Below, piece by piece: positions 9,043 to 18,600 of a DNA stretch of 33,679 nt. How positions within the stretch are numbered: position 1 is the stretch's first letter; the number at the start of each line of letters is the position of its first letter. Location of the stretch: contig CAIWCG010000124.1 of the NCBI GenBank assembly GCA_903911135.1, positions 1-33,679 of the forward strand, written 5' to 3'. The notes under the pieces are model-generated. The model made no database searches. It saw only the letters and a program-made list of their open reading frames with translations, and was not told where the DNA came from. The position numbers were made by a program, and so were the translations under genes. The DNA comes from an uncultured Bacteroidota bacterium. GTDB taxonomy: Bacteria > Bacteroidota > Bacteroidia > AKYH767-A > JABDAW01.

Positions 9043-10104
9043 TTATCTTTTATGATACATCTTTTCGTAGTACTTCTGGTAAGCGCCGGATGTAACGTCG
9101 TTTAGCCATTCTTCGTTGGCAAGATACCAATCTACCGTCTTTTCCAAGCCTTCCTCAAATTGAAGCGATGGTGCCCATCCGAGTTCGTTCTGGAGTTTCG
9201 AGGAATCGATGGCATAACGCAGGTCGTGCCCTGCCCTATCCGTCACAAAAGTGATTAACTTGGCTGAAGTTCCCGGTTCTCTGCCCAATTTCTCGTCCAT
9301 TATCCTGCAAAGCAGGTGAACCAAATCGATATTTGTCCATTCATTGTTGCCTCCTATGTTATAAGTCTCGCCAATCTTTCCCTTATGGAAAATCAAGTCT
9401 ATCGCCACCGCATGATCTTCAACAAAAAGCCAGTCGCGAACATTTTCTCCCTTGCCATAAACCGGAATGGGCTTGTTGTTTTTGATATTGTTGATGGTAA
9501 GCGGAATGAGCTTCTCGGGAAAATGATAGGAGCCATAGTTGTTGGAGCAATTGGAGATGACAACAGGCAATTTATAGGTATGAAAATAAGCCCGAACAAG
9601 ATGGTCGGAGCTGGCCTTGGAAGCAGAATACGGGCTACGAGGGTCATAGGCCGTTTTTTCGGTAAAGAATCCCTCTTTGCCCAGCGAACCGAAGACTTCA
9701 TCGGTGGAAATGTGGTAGAATTTCTTGTTTTCCATGTTTCCATTCCAACAATTCTTGGCTGCATTAAGCAAAGTCGTGGTTCCTACTATGTTGGTCATGA
9801 TAAACTCCAAAGGATTCGTTATGGAACGATCCACATGCGACTCGGCAGCGAGATGAATCACGCCATCGAATTGATGTTCGGCGAAAATACCGTTCATGAA
9901 TTCGGCATCCACTATATCGCCCTTTATAAAAGTGTAATAGGGAAGATTTTCTATCTCCCTCAAGTTCTCGAGATTGCCGGCATAGGTCAGTTTGTCGAGA
10001 TTGAATATTTGGTAATCGGGGTAGTTCCTGACGAATCGTTTCACCACATGAGAACCGATGAAGCCAGCTCCACCAGTGATTAAAATTTTCTTTTTATCAG
10101 TCAT
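9043..10104 (-). CDS. rfbB: dTDP-glucose 4,6-dehydratase
   Basis: GGAGFIGSHVVKRFV, DKLTYAGNLENL, HISTDEVFGSLG, SPYSASKASSDHLVRAYFHTYKLP, NCSNNYG. Confidence 0.95.
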   Translation of the reverse strand: MTDKKKILITGGAGFIGSHVVKRFVRNYPDYQIFNLDKLTYAGNLENLREIENLPYYTFIKGDIVDAEFMNGIFAEHQFDGVIHLAAESHVDRSITNPLEFIMTNIVGTTTLLNAAKNCWNGNMENKKFYHISTDEVFGSLGKEGFFTEKTAYDPRSPYSASKASSDHLVRAYFHTYKLPVVISNCSNNYGSYHFPEKLIPLTINNIKNNKPIPVYGKGENVRDWLFVEDHAVAIDLIFHKGKIGETYNIGGNNEWTNIDLVHLLCRIMDEKLGREPGTSAKLITFVTDRAGHDLRYAIDSSKLQNELGWAPSLQFEEGLEKTVDWYLANEEWLNDVTSGAYQKYYEKMYHKR

Positions 10105-10113
10105 AAAATAAAA

Positions 10114-11412
10114 TTATAAACTCCAATAATTCATGTCCTTTATCTTGCCGCGATAGATACCCTTGATATCCACCAACAAGCCTGGTTCTGCCGAAATTGA
10201 TTTGAAATAATTTTCATCCAGATTCATGTATTCTGCATGGTTTACAGCCAAGATGATGGCATCGTATCCGGCACCTATCTTGTCAACAAGTCCAAAACCG
10301 TATTCATGTTTCAGATGCTCCGAAGACGCCTTCGGATCAGCTACATCCACATGGACGCTGTACGATTTCAATTCATTGACCACATCGGCCACTTTCGAGT
10401 TTCTTATATCCTCCACATTCTCCTTGAAAGTGGCACCCATAACCAATACCGTTGCCTTCGAAATATCCTTTCCATAAGAGATAATCCGCTTCACGGTTTG
10501 TTTGGCCACATAAAAACCCATTGTATCATTTACATAACGGCCGGAATTGATGACTTGTGCATGATAATCCAATGCCTGTGCCTTATGAGTGAGATAATAT
10601 GGATCGACGCCGATGCAATGCCCACCAACCAAACCTGGGGAAAACCTCATGAAATTCCATTTGGTTCCAGCAGCTTCAAGTACTTCATATGTGTTTATTC
10701 CCATCCTGTTGAAAATTATCGAAAGCTCATTCATAAAGGCAATATTCACATCACGCTGGGTGTTTTCAATGATCTTGGCAGCCTCTGCCACCTTAATGGA
10801 GGACGCTTTGAAGACCCCTGCCTGCACTACCAATTCATAAGTCTTGGCAATGATATCCAAAGACTCTGCATCACAACCGGAAACCACCTTGATGGTCTTG
10901 GCCAATGTATGTTCCTTATCGCCCGGATTGATTCGTTCTGGGGAATATCCAACCTTGAAATCATCAATGAATTTCAAACCGGAAAGTTCCTCCAACAATG
11001 GAATGCAATCCTCCTCGGTGCAACCGGGATATACCGTAGATTCGAAAACAACATAATCCCCTTTTTTAAGTACCTTACCAATGGTGGTGGTAGCCCCAAG
11101 AAGAGGTTTCAAATCCGGCAACTTGTGCTCATCTATGGGCGTAGGGACAGCCACGATGAAGAAATTAGCTTCCTTCAATAATTCCTTGGAGGTGGTAAAA
11201 TGAATGTCACAACCTGCAAAATTACTTGCATCCAATTCTCCGCTTGGGTCCACGCCATTGGTCATCATATCCACACGTTCCTGGCTGATGTCAAAGCCAA
11301 TTACCTTTACCTTTTTCGCAAATTCCAAGGCAATGGGAAGGCCAACATAACCAAGACCGATTACGGCAAGCTTAGCCTCCTTATTCATCAATTGTTCGTA
11401 AGTGTTTTTCAT
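10114..11412 (-). CDS. Nucleotide-sugar (UDP-N-acetylhexosamine) dehydrogenase, TviB/WbpA type
   Basis: AVIGLGYVGLPIALEFAK, FESTVYPGCTEE, GYSPERINPGD, PGLVGGHCIGVDPYYL. Confidence 0.9.
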   Translation of the reverse strand: MKNTYEQLMNKEAKLAVIGLGYVGLPIALEFAKKVKVIGFDISQERVDMMTNGVDPSGELDASNFAGCDIHFTTSKELLKEANFFIVAVPTPIDEHKLPDLKPLLGATTTIGKVLKKGDYVVFESTVYPGCTEEDCIPLLEELSGLKFIDDFKVGYSPERINPGDKEHTLAKTIKVVSGCDAESLDIIAKTYELVVQAGVFKASSIKVAEAAKIIENTQRDVNIAFMNELSIIFNRMGINTYEVLEAAGTKWNFMRFSPGLVGGHCIGVDPYYLTHKAQALDYHAQVINSGRYVNDTMGFYVAKQTVKRIISYGKDISKATVLVMGATFKENVEDIRNSKVADVVNELKSYSVHVDVADPKASSEHLKHEYGFGLVDKIGAGYDAIILAVNHAEYMNLDENYFKSISAEPGLLVDIKGIYRGKIKDMNYWSL

Positions 11413-11417
11413 GCTGT

Positions 11418-12476
11418 TTATTTTTTTAAGGAGTAAATGCGTTCAATTATCTCCACCACTTTCAAGCCTTCCAATGCGTTGGTGGTGATGGTATTTCTGC
11501 CTTTCAACGTATCTATTACATTCTCTATTATATAATGATGATTGGCCGCCGAACCCTTGTAGGCGCCATAATCATTAGCTGGATTGCTCGGTGGCAATTC
11601 AGGCATTTCATAATCCTTTATGTGACAATATTCCACCGTATTCATGTATTGTCCCCCTATCTTTACACTGCCTTTACTGCCTATGATGGTGATGCTGCTC
11701 TCCAGGTTCTTATCCCAAACCGAAGTGGAATAGTTGATGCTGCCCATTCCGCCATTCAAGAAATTGAAACTCACAATGCCAGAATCCTCAAACTCGGTTA
11801 GACCTTCATGGTTGAAGTTGCCGAATTGTGCGTTGATATCCTTGATGTCGCCAAAAAGCCAGTACATGATGTCGATGAAATGCGAAAACTGCGTAAACAA
11901 AGTGCCGCCATCCAGTTTGGCAATACCCTTCCAGCCGCCTTTTTTATAATAGCGTTCATCGCGGTTCCAGTAGCAGTTCAGCTGCACCATATAGATATCG
12001 CCCAAAACCTTCTCTTCAATCACATTCTTTATCCAAACCGAAGGCGGACTGTAACGGTTCTGCATGACGCAAAAAATGTTCTTGTGCGCCTGCAAAGCCT
12101 TGAAGATAACCGCCTCACAGTCAGCCTTGCTAAGCGCCATCGGCTTCTCGCAAACGATATGCTTCTTGGCATCCAGTGCCAACAGCGAATGGGTGGCATG
12201 CAAGCCGTTCGGAGTGCAGATGCTCACCACATCGATATCTACACCAGATAAAAACATATCTTCTGGGCTCTTAAAAAAAGGCACGTCGTAATTTTCAATG
12301 CCCAGTTTGTCTTTCTCGGCAACATCGCAAAGCGCCACCAAAGTAGCCTCCGCATTACGCTGAATCATTTCGGCATGGCGTTTCCCGATATGCCCACATC
12401 CGATTACTGCAAATTTTATCAAAATAATGATTGTTTTTGTTAAGCCGGCAAAAATAACAAAAAAAGCTACAGCCAA
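11418..12476 (-). CDS. Gfo/Idh/MocA family oxidoreductase; true start may be an internal TTG giving (M)IKFAVIGCGHIGKRHAEM
   Basis: GxGxxG motif GCGHIGKRHAE, CEKPMALS motif, C-terminal oxidoreductase fold sequence. Confidence 0.88.
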   Translation of the reverse strand: MAVAFFVIFAGLTKTIIILIKFAVIGCGHIGKRHAEMIQRNAEATLVALCDVAEKDKLGIENYDVPFFKSPEDMFLSGVDIDVVSICTPNGLHATHSLLALDAKKHIVCEKPMALSKADCEAVIFKALQAHKNIFCVMQNRYSPPSVWIKNVIEEKVLGDIYMVQLNCYWNRDERYYKKGGWKGIAKLDGGTLFTQFSHFIDIMYWLFGDIKDINAQFGNFNHEGLTEFEDSGIVSFNFLNGGMGSINYSTSVWDKNLESSITIIGSKGSVKIGGQYMNTVEYCHIKDYEMPELPPSNPANDYGAYKGSAANHHYIIENVIDTLKGRNTITTNALEGLKVVEIIERIYSLKK

Positions 12477-12588
12477 CCTCCCCCCCCTAATTCCTAATTT
12501 ATTATTCGTAATTATTTTTTGGAGCCTACGGTTTCTTCTCGTATCATGTCCAGTCCCGCTATCCGCTGTAGCCGCTGCCTTCCCATTA

Positions 12589-12652
12589 CCGATACAAAGC
12601 AGCGGGCTGCCGCTACTATCGGGGCTATGCTTCTATGGCAGGTTGCCTCGAA
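12589..12652 (+). repeat. Dispersed intergenic repeat R1, copy 2
   Basis: Near-identical to 1-62. Confidence 0.9.
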
Positions 12653-12674
12653 TCAGCTTTCAGTAAGCTAATGT

Positions 12675-12700
12675 TTCCTGACGGGTTTCTCCTCCCGTCA
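12675..12700. repeat. Hairpin CCTGACGGG-tttctcct-CCCGTCAGG
   Basis: Perfect 9-bp inverted repeat between R1 copy 2 and array C. Confidence 0.8.
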
Positions 12701-12759
12701 GGTCTTATTGGTATTGATATCAAACCTGACAGGACGAGACAACCCGTCAAGAGTTAGGT

Positions 12760-12977
12760 TCACTAACCCCACGGATGTGTCCACTAATCCCACTGATGTG
12801 TCCATTAACCCCACTGATGTGTCCATTAACCCCACTGATGTGTCCATTAACCCCACTGATGTGTCCACTAACCCCACTGATGTGTCCATTAACCCCACTG
12901 ATGTGTCCACTAACCCCACTGATGTGTCCATTAACCCCACTGATGTGGGCATTAACCCCACTGATGTGGGCAATAAA
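12760..12977. repeat. Tandem array C: about 10 x 21 bp, consensus CCCACTGATGTGTCCATTAAC
   Basis: gatgtg at 12774, 12795, 12816, 12837, 12858, 12879, 12900, 12921, 12942, 12963: exact 21-bp spacing, highest unit identity in the window. Confidence 0.98.
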
Positions 12978-13045
12978 CTTATGTCTGTGTTGTCTCTTTT
13001 TCTCGTATAAAAACTCACCTTTCCCATATAAAACTCCCCCAACCA

Positions 13046-13075
13046 TTTGTTTGTTCAAGCTTTTTTTTACTTTTG
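13046..13075 (+). promoter_or_regulatory. Bacteroidota-type promoter (TTTG ... TAcTTTTG)
   Basis: TACTTTTG 13068-13075 with TTTG 13046-13049 (18-bp spacer), 24 bp upstream of ATG 13100. Confidence 0.65.
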
Positions 13076-13099
13076 TATCTCCATTTAAAACATCAGAAC

Positions 13100-14305
13100 A
13101 TGAAAAAGTTAACACTAATTCTAATCCTTCTCCTCGCCACCATCACCATCTCCAAAGCAGATAGCTGGACTAGGAAAGCTGATTTTCCAGGTATTGGAAG
13201 AGCAAAAGGTGTTGGATTTTCAATTGGTAATATTGGATTTGTAGGTGCTGGTTTAGGAAGTGATATGCATGGTCTTGTTTGGTTTGAAGATTTTTGGGCA
13301 TGGGATCAATTGGTGAATATTTGGAGATATAAAGCAAATTTAACAGGTTTGTCTTCAGCAGTGATATTTCCGATTGGTGGTAAAGGTTATATGGGAACTG
13401 GTGATAACAATTATACAAGATATTCAATTTTTGGTGAGTGGGATACTGCAATGTTTTCATTAACTGGTAAAGCTAATTTTGGAGGAGGAGCTAGAGAGGA
13501 TGCCTGTGGTTTTACAATCGGAACCAAAGGATATATCGGAACTGGATTGGGTAATAATGGATATAATAATGATTTGTGGGAGTGGGATCTACCAAGTAAT
13601 ACATGGACCCAAAAGGCTAACCTTCCTGGTGATTCAAGGATTTGTGCTGTTTCATTTGTCATTAATAATAAAGGATATATTGGATTAGGTAAAAATAGCT
13701 CGAACCAATATTTGAATGATTTTTGGGAGTGGGATCAAGCCAATAATATATGGACGCAAAAGGCAAATTATATTGGTGTTGAACGATATAAAGCTGTAGG
13801 TTTTTCAATTGGAACAATTGGGTATGTTGGTACAGGTATGCAAGACACTAGTACTTTTTATAATGATTTTTGGTCATTTGACCCTATTTCAAATATCTGG
13901 ACACAAAAAGCCAATTTTGGTGGAGAAGTTCGTGGTGGTGCTGTATCTTTTTCAATTGGCAGTAAGGGTTATATTGGTACAGGTTATAATTACAATAATT
14001 ATTTCAATGATTTTTGGGAATATACACCTGATTCTACCAACGGCATTCCAGAGCTCACTCAAGAAATCAAAACCAGCCTCTATCCAAATCCCATGCAAGA
14101 TAAAACCATTCTTACCATTCAGGGCAGCAGCAAGAATGCCTTGCTTAATATCTATGATATAAATGGCCAAAAGGTGCGCAGCATTTCCACCGATAACAGA
14201 CAAGAAATCATCATCAGCAGAGATAATCTTGCTTCAGGCATTTACTTTTATGAGTTGAAAAACTCCCAAGCCATCCTGTCATCAGGCAAGATAGTGGTGG
14301 AGTAA
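13100..14305 (+). CDS. Kelch-repeat-like (beta-propeller) secreted protein with T9SS type A sorting domain
   Basis: Start MKKLTLILILLLATITISKA; repeated (GFSIGxxGYVGTG...NDFWxxDxxxNxWTQKANF) blades; C-terminal LYPNPMQDKTILTIQG...GIYFYELKNSQ. Confidence 0.85.
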   Translation: MKKLTLILILLLATITISKADSWTRKADFPGIGRAKGVGFSIGNIGFVGAGLGSDMHGLVWFEDFWAWDQLVNIWRYKANLTGLSSAVIFPIGGKGYMGTGDNNYTRYSIFGEWDTAMFSLTGKANFGGGAREDACGFTIGTKGYIGTGLGNNGYNNDLWEWDLPSNTWTQKANLPGDSRICAVSFVINNKGYIGLGKNSSNQYLNDFWEWDQANNIWTQKANYIGVERYKAVGFSIGTIGYVGTGMQDTSTFYNDFWSFDPISNIWTQKANFGGEVRGGAVSFSIGSKGYIGTGYNYNNYFNDFWEYTPDSTNGIPELTQEIKTSLYPNPMQDKTILTIQGSSKNALLNIYDINGQKVRSISTDNRQEIIISRDNLASGIYFYELKNSQAILSSGKIVVE

Positions 14306-14314
14306 GCCAAAACT

Positions 14315-16141
14315 TTATCCCAGCACAAAGGCTTTCTTGAGATGGTTTACATTTCCCTTCAAGTCGAAATACTCGAAATAAATGATGTAGATGCCCACTA
14401 AGGCCTTGGCGGCATCATCATTTATACCATCCCAACTGAAAACTCCATCCACTCCCATCAGCTCATTGCCCACAAGATTCCTTATTTGCCTGCCTCTGGC
14501 ATCATAAATAAGGATGCTGCCCATGTTTCCACCCACCTCAAAATGATAATGAAAGTTCACCACATCGTTCAGCCCGTCGTTGTTGGGGGTAAACACCATG
14601 GGTTCTATAAACAGCGTGTTGTCAGTGTTGGCAGCCTCCTCGAATTGGGAGTTTTTATATCCCGGAGTAGCAAACCCTACCCCTTCAGCAGCAGAATGCC
14701 AGTTGGTCTTGTCCTGTGTTGTCCTCTCCGGATTGATGCGCTCCAAACTTACTCCATGAAAATCATTCAACAAAGGAAACTGCATGGCATCGGAATATTG
14801 CAGCTCATCCATAACCTTCAATTGAGGATTCAACAAAGCCACTCCACCCGAATCGGCATAGAACTGCGGCATGCTTGTTATCTGAAGAAACCCATTGGGA
14901 TTGGAGGTATAATATTGGCTTTTAACGATATTCACATCAGCAGTCAATACCAAATATTCATAAGGATAAAACAACTTGCTTACGCTCGATATGGGCTTGA
15001 CATCATTAATCAAACCATTGCTGAAACCCACATTTGCAAGCTGCATACCCTTCATTTCGAAGGTCTTGTCCGACCTGTTGTAAAGCTCTATAAAATCCAC
15101 CCCACCCGGAAAAGGATTGTACAGGACTTCATTGATAACCACCTCCAAGCTATCCATAATATCAGGCATGCCGAAGGGTTCTTGAACAGTCAAAAGCATG
15201 TTGCCAGCATAATCATTGATGGAATCGATGTTTAGGATATACCTAGTGCTCACCACAAACGAATCAAGAAAAGTAAGATGAACAAGACTGGCATCAGCAG
15301 CGTCTCTTAAGGCGCTGATAGGGTTTCCAATGGAATTATTAACCGCATAATTGCTTGTGTTTTCTGATGATGCCTGCTCCAAATTCTCTGAAAACTGGAT
15401 GTCCAATTGTGTATTGGAAACAACAGTCAACAACGAAACGCTGGGAGAAATGGTATCTACGATGATAGGCCCAACATAGAAATCATCGAAATAAAACTTG
15501 GTGGCGTTGCTGGCAGTATATTGACAGAAAATGCCAAAATAATTGGTGCTGGTAAAGCTGTTGTCGAAGAAGGCGGGTCCTTCTGTCACATAATTCGTTC
15601 CGCCGGTAGTATCAGAATAAATGTTCCAAGTGCCGAGATTATCCCTAGTAACCTTAATGCCAATCGTGTTAACGGATTTATTCACATGTTGAGGTATCCC
15701 TGTAAAAACAAGGGTATTCGTCGCACCTATTTGTTTGAGGAATTCAATGTTCTTGTTGCCATTTATATATAGGAAATAGCCATTCAAACTAACCTTCAAA
15801 TCAGCATTATCAGCAACCAGATAAATCCGTTCGTTGTTTCCAGTTGTCGGAGACAAAGATAGCTTCATCCAAAAATGCCACTCCGTATTATCTATACTCG
15901 TGTTGACAGTGGATAGGTAGGAGGTATCCGCCGATGTTCCATTAAGTTGCAACTGACTTGATGAGTTGATCTTGAAATTTGCCGCATTGCCGTTCCATGC
16001 CGGGTTCAGCGTAAAATCTCCATCAATGAAACCATCGTTAACCTGCGCAAAGGAACCGATGTTCATCATCAGCATCATCAATAGAAAGGTTAAAGGAATC
16101 TTGTTGGAGTGCATTAATCTCCTGAAACTGTATTTTTGCAT
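14315..16141 (-). CDS. Secreted protein with lamin-tail-like domain and gliding-motility-type (T9SS type B-like) C-terminal domain
   Basis: VVINEVLYNPFPGGVDFIELYNRSDK (lamin-tail domain-like); MVFTPNNDGLNDVV...ILIYDARGRQIR...FSWDGINDD...GIYIIYFEYFDLKG. Confidence 0.78.
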   Translation of the reverse strand: MQKYSFRRLMHSNKIPLTFLLMMLMMNIGSFAQVNDGFIDGDFTLNPAWNGNAANFKINSSSQLQLNGTSADTSYLSTVNTSIDNTEWHFWMKLSLSPTTGNNERIYLVADNADLKVSLNGYFLYINGNKNIEFLKQIGATNTLVFTGIPQHVNKSVNTIGIKVTRDNLGTWNIYSDTTGGTNYVTEGPAFFDNSFTSTNYFGIFCQYTASNATKFYFDDFYVGPIIVDTISPSVSLLTVVSNTQLDIQFSENLEQASSENTSNYAVNNSIGNPISALRDAADASLVHLTFLDSFVVSTRYILNIDSINDYAGNMLLTVQEPFGMPDIMDSLEVVINEVLYNPFPGGVDFIELYNRSDKTFEMKGMQLANVGFSNGLINDVKPISSVSKLFYPYEYLVLTADVNIVKSQYYTSNPNGFLQITSMPQFYADSGGVALLNPQLKVMDELQYSDAMQFPLLNDFHGVSLERINPERTTQDKTNWHSAAEGVGFATPGYKNSQFEEAANTDNTLFIEPMVFTPNNDGLNDVVNFHYHFEVGGNMGSILIYDARGRQIRNLVGNELMGVDGVFSWDGINDDAAKALVGIYIIYFEYFDLKGNVNHLKKAFVLG

Positions 16142-16240
16142 TTCTAATTGGGTATTTATTTGTAGAAAGAAATTTTAAAATTACTAATAATAAATGAGAG
16201 CGATTTTTGTTATAATGCTTCTCATAAATATTAATCAAAG

Positions 16241-17230
16241 ATGAAAGTAGCCGTAATAGGTGCCACGGGATTGGTTGGCAGCATGATGTTGAAGGTTTTG
16301 GAAGAGCATGATTTCCCTCTAACCGAACTGATTCCGGTGGCAACGGATAAGTCCATAGGAAAGAAGGTAGTTTATAAAGGCAAGGAATATAAAGTCATCG
16401 GAATGGATGATGCCCTGATGATGAAACCTGATATCGCATTGTTTTCTGCCGGTGGTAATACATCGCTGGAACATGCTCCACGATTTGCCGCCGTTGGAAC
16501 TACCGTCATCGACAATTCTTCAGCATGGCGAATGGATAAGGACAAGAAACTTATTGTTCCTGAAATCAATGCCAATGTATTGACCAAAGCGGATAAGATC
16601 ATTGCCAATCCAAATTGCTCCACCATACAAATGGTGATGGCTTTGGCACCCTTGCATAAGAGATTCAAGATAAAACGATTGGTTATCTCCACCTATCAAT
16701 CCGTCAGTGGAACAGGTGCAAAGGCCTTGCAACAGATGGAGAATGAACGTAGTCGGATAACCGGTGAAATGGTTTATCATTATCCAATCGATAAGAATTG
16801 TATTCCTCATTGTGATGTTTTTTTGGATAATGATTACACCAAAGAAGAGATGAAAATGGTGAATGAAACCAGAAAGATACTTGGCGATGATTCGATTCGA
16901 ATCACCGCTACCTGCGTTCGTGTTCCGGTGAATGGCGGTCATTCCGAGTCCGTGAACATTGAATTTGAAAATGATTTCGATGTGAAGGAGGTTCGAGAAA
17001 TACTATCCAATACAAAAGGTGTTGTTGTTGAGGATGACCCAAAGAACAATGTTTATCCCATGCCTTTGTTTGCCTTCGGTAAGGATGATGTTTTTGTTGG
17101 GAGAATCAGACGGGATGACTCCAATCCCAATACGCTGAACCTATGGATTGTAGCCGATAATCTCCGCAAGGGAGCAGCTACCAATGCCGTTCAAATTGCA
17201 GAATATCTTGTTGCGAATGGACAAAATTAA
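16241..17230 (+). CDS. asd: Aspartate-semialdehyde dehydrogenase
   Basis: MKVAVIGATGLVGSMMLKVLEE, SAGGNTS, ANPNCSTIQMV, YQSVSGTGAKA, RVPVNGGHSESVN. Confidence 0.95.
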   Translation: MKVAVIGATGLVGSMMLKVLEEHDFPLTELIPVATDKSIGKKVVYKGKEYKVIGMDDALMMKPDIALFSAGGNTSLEHAPRFAAVGTTVIDNSSAWRMDKDKKLIVPEINANVLTKADKIIANPNCSTIQMVMALAPLHKRFKIKRLVISTYQSVSGTGAKALQQMENERSRITGEMVYHYPIDKNCIPHCDVFLDNDYTKEEMKMVNETRKILGDDSIRITATCVRVPVNGGHSESVNIEFENDFDVKEVREILSNTKGVVVEDDPKNNVYPMPLFAFGKDDVFVGRIRRDDSNPNTLNLWIVADNLRKGAATNAVQIAEYLVANGQN

Positions 17231-17241
17231 GAAAGCAATTA

Positions 17242-17826
17242 TTAATGGCTCTTACCAAAGACTTCGACTGCTTTAATCAAGTCTTGAAAGAACTCTTTGA
17301 ACTCCTTATCATATAAGTCAAAATTCCTTTTCAAATCGCCGATTGACAACTCCATGTTTGACTTGAACTTGGCCTTTCTCGACATGCCATTCAATACCTT
17401 TTCTATCCCCATGAAGTTGGAATAATTATACAACCAATCGTATTCAATCATATAGGGCATCAACTTTTTAATGCCAACAGGTAAAATTTCTTCCTTATTC
17501 ATCACGATTTCATAGCATTGCTTTGAATAATCCTTCAAAGGTATTTTTGAATAATCATGCCAATTCACAGCCAAGAAATGATCATAAAAGATATCCAATA
17601 TCACCGGGGAATATTTATGATAGGCTGGTCGTAAACGTATCTTACCAACCTCAACTATAGGATGTGAATCGGTAAAACGGTCTATCTCCCGATGCAATTC
17701 AATACCCTTGATGATGCCATCACTATAGTTGTCATAATGCTTGCCCACCACATGGTCTGCAATGAAATTGCCCACCGTTACTTCAGGGTCGTCGCCTGAC
17801 AAGTAAAGGTGGGCAAGAAAATTCAT
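17242..17826 (-). CDS. acpH: Acyl-carrier-protein phosphodiesterase (AcpH family)
   Basis: MNFLAHLYLSGDDPEVTVGNFIADHV...GIELHREIDRFTDSHP...DIFYDHFLAVNW. Confidence 0.85.
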   Translation of the reverse strand: MNFLAHLYLSGDDPEVTVGNFIADHVVGKHYDNYSDGIIKGIELHREIDRFTDSHPIVEVGKIRLRPAYHKYSPVILDIFYDHFLAVNWHDYSKIPLKDYSKQCYEIVMNKEEILPVGIKKLMPYMIEYDWLYNYSNFMGIEKVLNGMSRKAKFKSNMELSIGDLKRNFDLYDKEFKEFFQDLIKAVEVFGKSH

Positions 17827-17871
17827 TTGTATTATTAATGACGATAAATCACCGAATCGTCAAACAATTAT

Positions 17872-18432
17872 TTACTTTATTTTTCCGCAATAGCTCGAAT
17901 CCCGTGTATCAATCTTTATGATTTCACCGATATTCACGAACAAGGGTACTTGAACTTCAGCACCTGTCTCCAAGGTTGCAGCTTTCAAGGTGTTGGTAGC
18001 GGTATTTCCTCGCTCACCAGGTTCGGTATAGGTAACTTCCAATTCCACGAATGTAGGGGCATCTGCAATGATTGGCGTATCGCCTTCGAATGCAACCTTT
18101 ACGGTCATGCCTTCTTTCAGGAAACGGGCATTTTCTCCAAACAAATCTGCAGGAATGTGCATTTGTTCGTAGGTCTCGTTATCCATGCAAATCAAATGTG
18201 CATCCTCTTTATATATATATTGTAGTTCCTTGTATTCCATTCTTACCAATTCCACTTCTTCGCCTGAACGGAAGCGGTATTCAGCTGATTTTCCTGTCTT
18301 TACATTCTTCATTTTTGCCTGATAAAAGGCGCGAAGATTTCCCGGAGTTCGATGTTGATATTCCGTTATCACACATAATTCTCCATTAAATCGAATCACC
18401 GATCCGAGATGAATATCTGATGTTGTAGCCAT
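17872..18432 (-). CDS. efp: Elongation factor P
   Basis: MATTSDIHLGSVIRFNGELCVITEYQHRTPG...; GERGNTATNTLKAATLETGAEVQVPLFVNIGEIIKIDTR. Confidence 0.95.
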   Translation of the reverse strand: MATTSDIHLGSVIRFNGELCVITEYQHRTPGNLRAFYQAKMKNVKTGKSAEYRFRSGEEVELVRMEYKELQYIYKEDAHLICMDNETYEQMHIPADLFGENARFLKEGMTVKVAFEGDTPIIADAPTFVELEVTYTEPGERGNTATNTLKAATLETGAEVQVPLFVNIGEIIKIDTRDSSYCGKIK

Positions 18433-18600
18433 GTTATTATATTATATTTTTGATTATTAAGGGGCGCAAAAATAGGCTTTATCCTTTAAATAACAAACTC
18501 TAACGCTTCTATAAGCTTGCCATTATGGATTTTTCAATGATTATGGATTGAAAAGAAACTATAATCATTGAATGAAAATAGGGACAAATGATATGGAATT

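Noticed and set aside
9316-10083. 255-aa plus-strand ORF
   Set aside because: Antisense to rfbB; shadow ORF.
10237-11181. 314-aa plus-strand ORF
   Set aside because: Antisense shadow of the nucleotide-sugar dehydrogenase; no recognisable domain.
12760-12977. CRISPR array
   Set aside because: Units are contiguous 21-mers with no unique spacers and no cas genes are visible; the same holds for arrays A, B and D-G.
12698-13164. ORFs 12698..13042, 12708..13010, 12747..13115 and 12775..13164 as proteins
   Set aside because: Overlapping ORFs on both strands all arise because a 21-bp (7-codon) repeat without stops stays open; no signal, start context or conserved domain. The heptad idea is kept only as a hypothesis.
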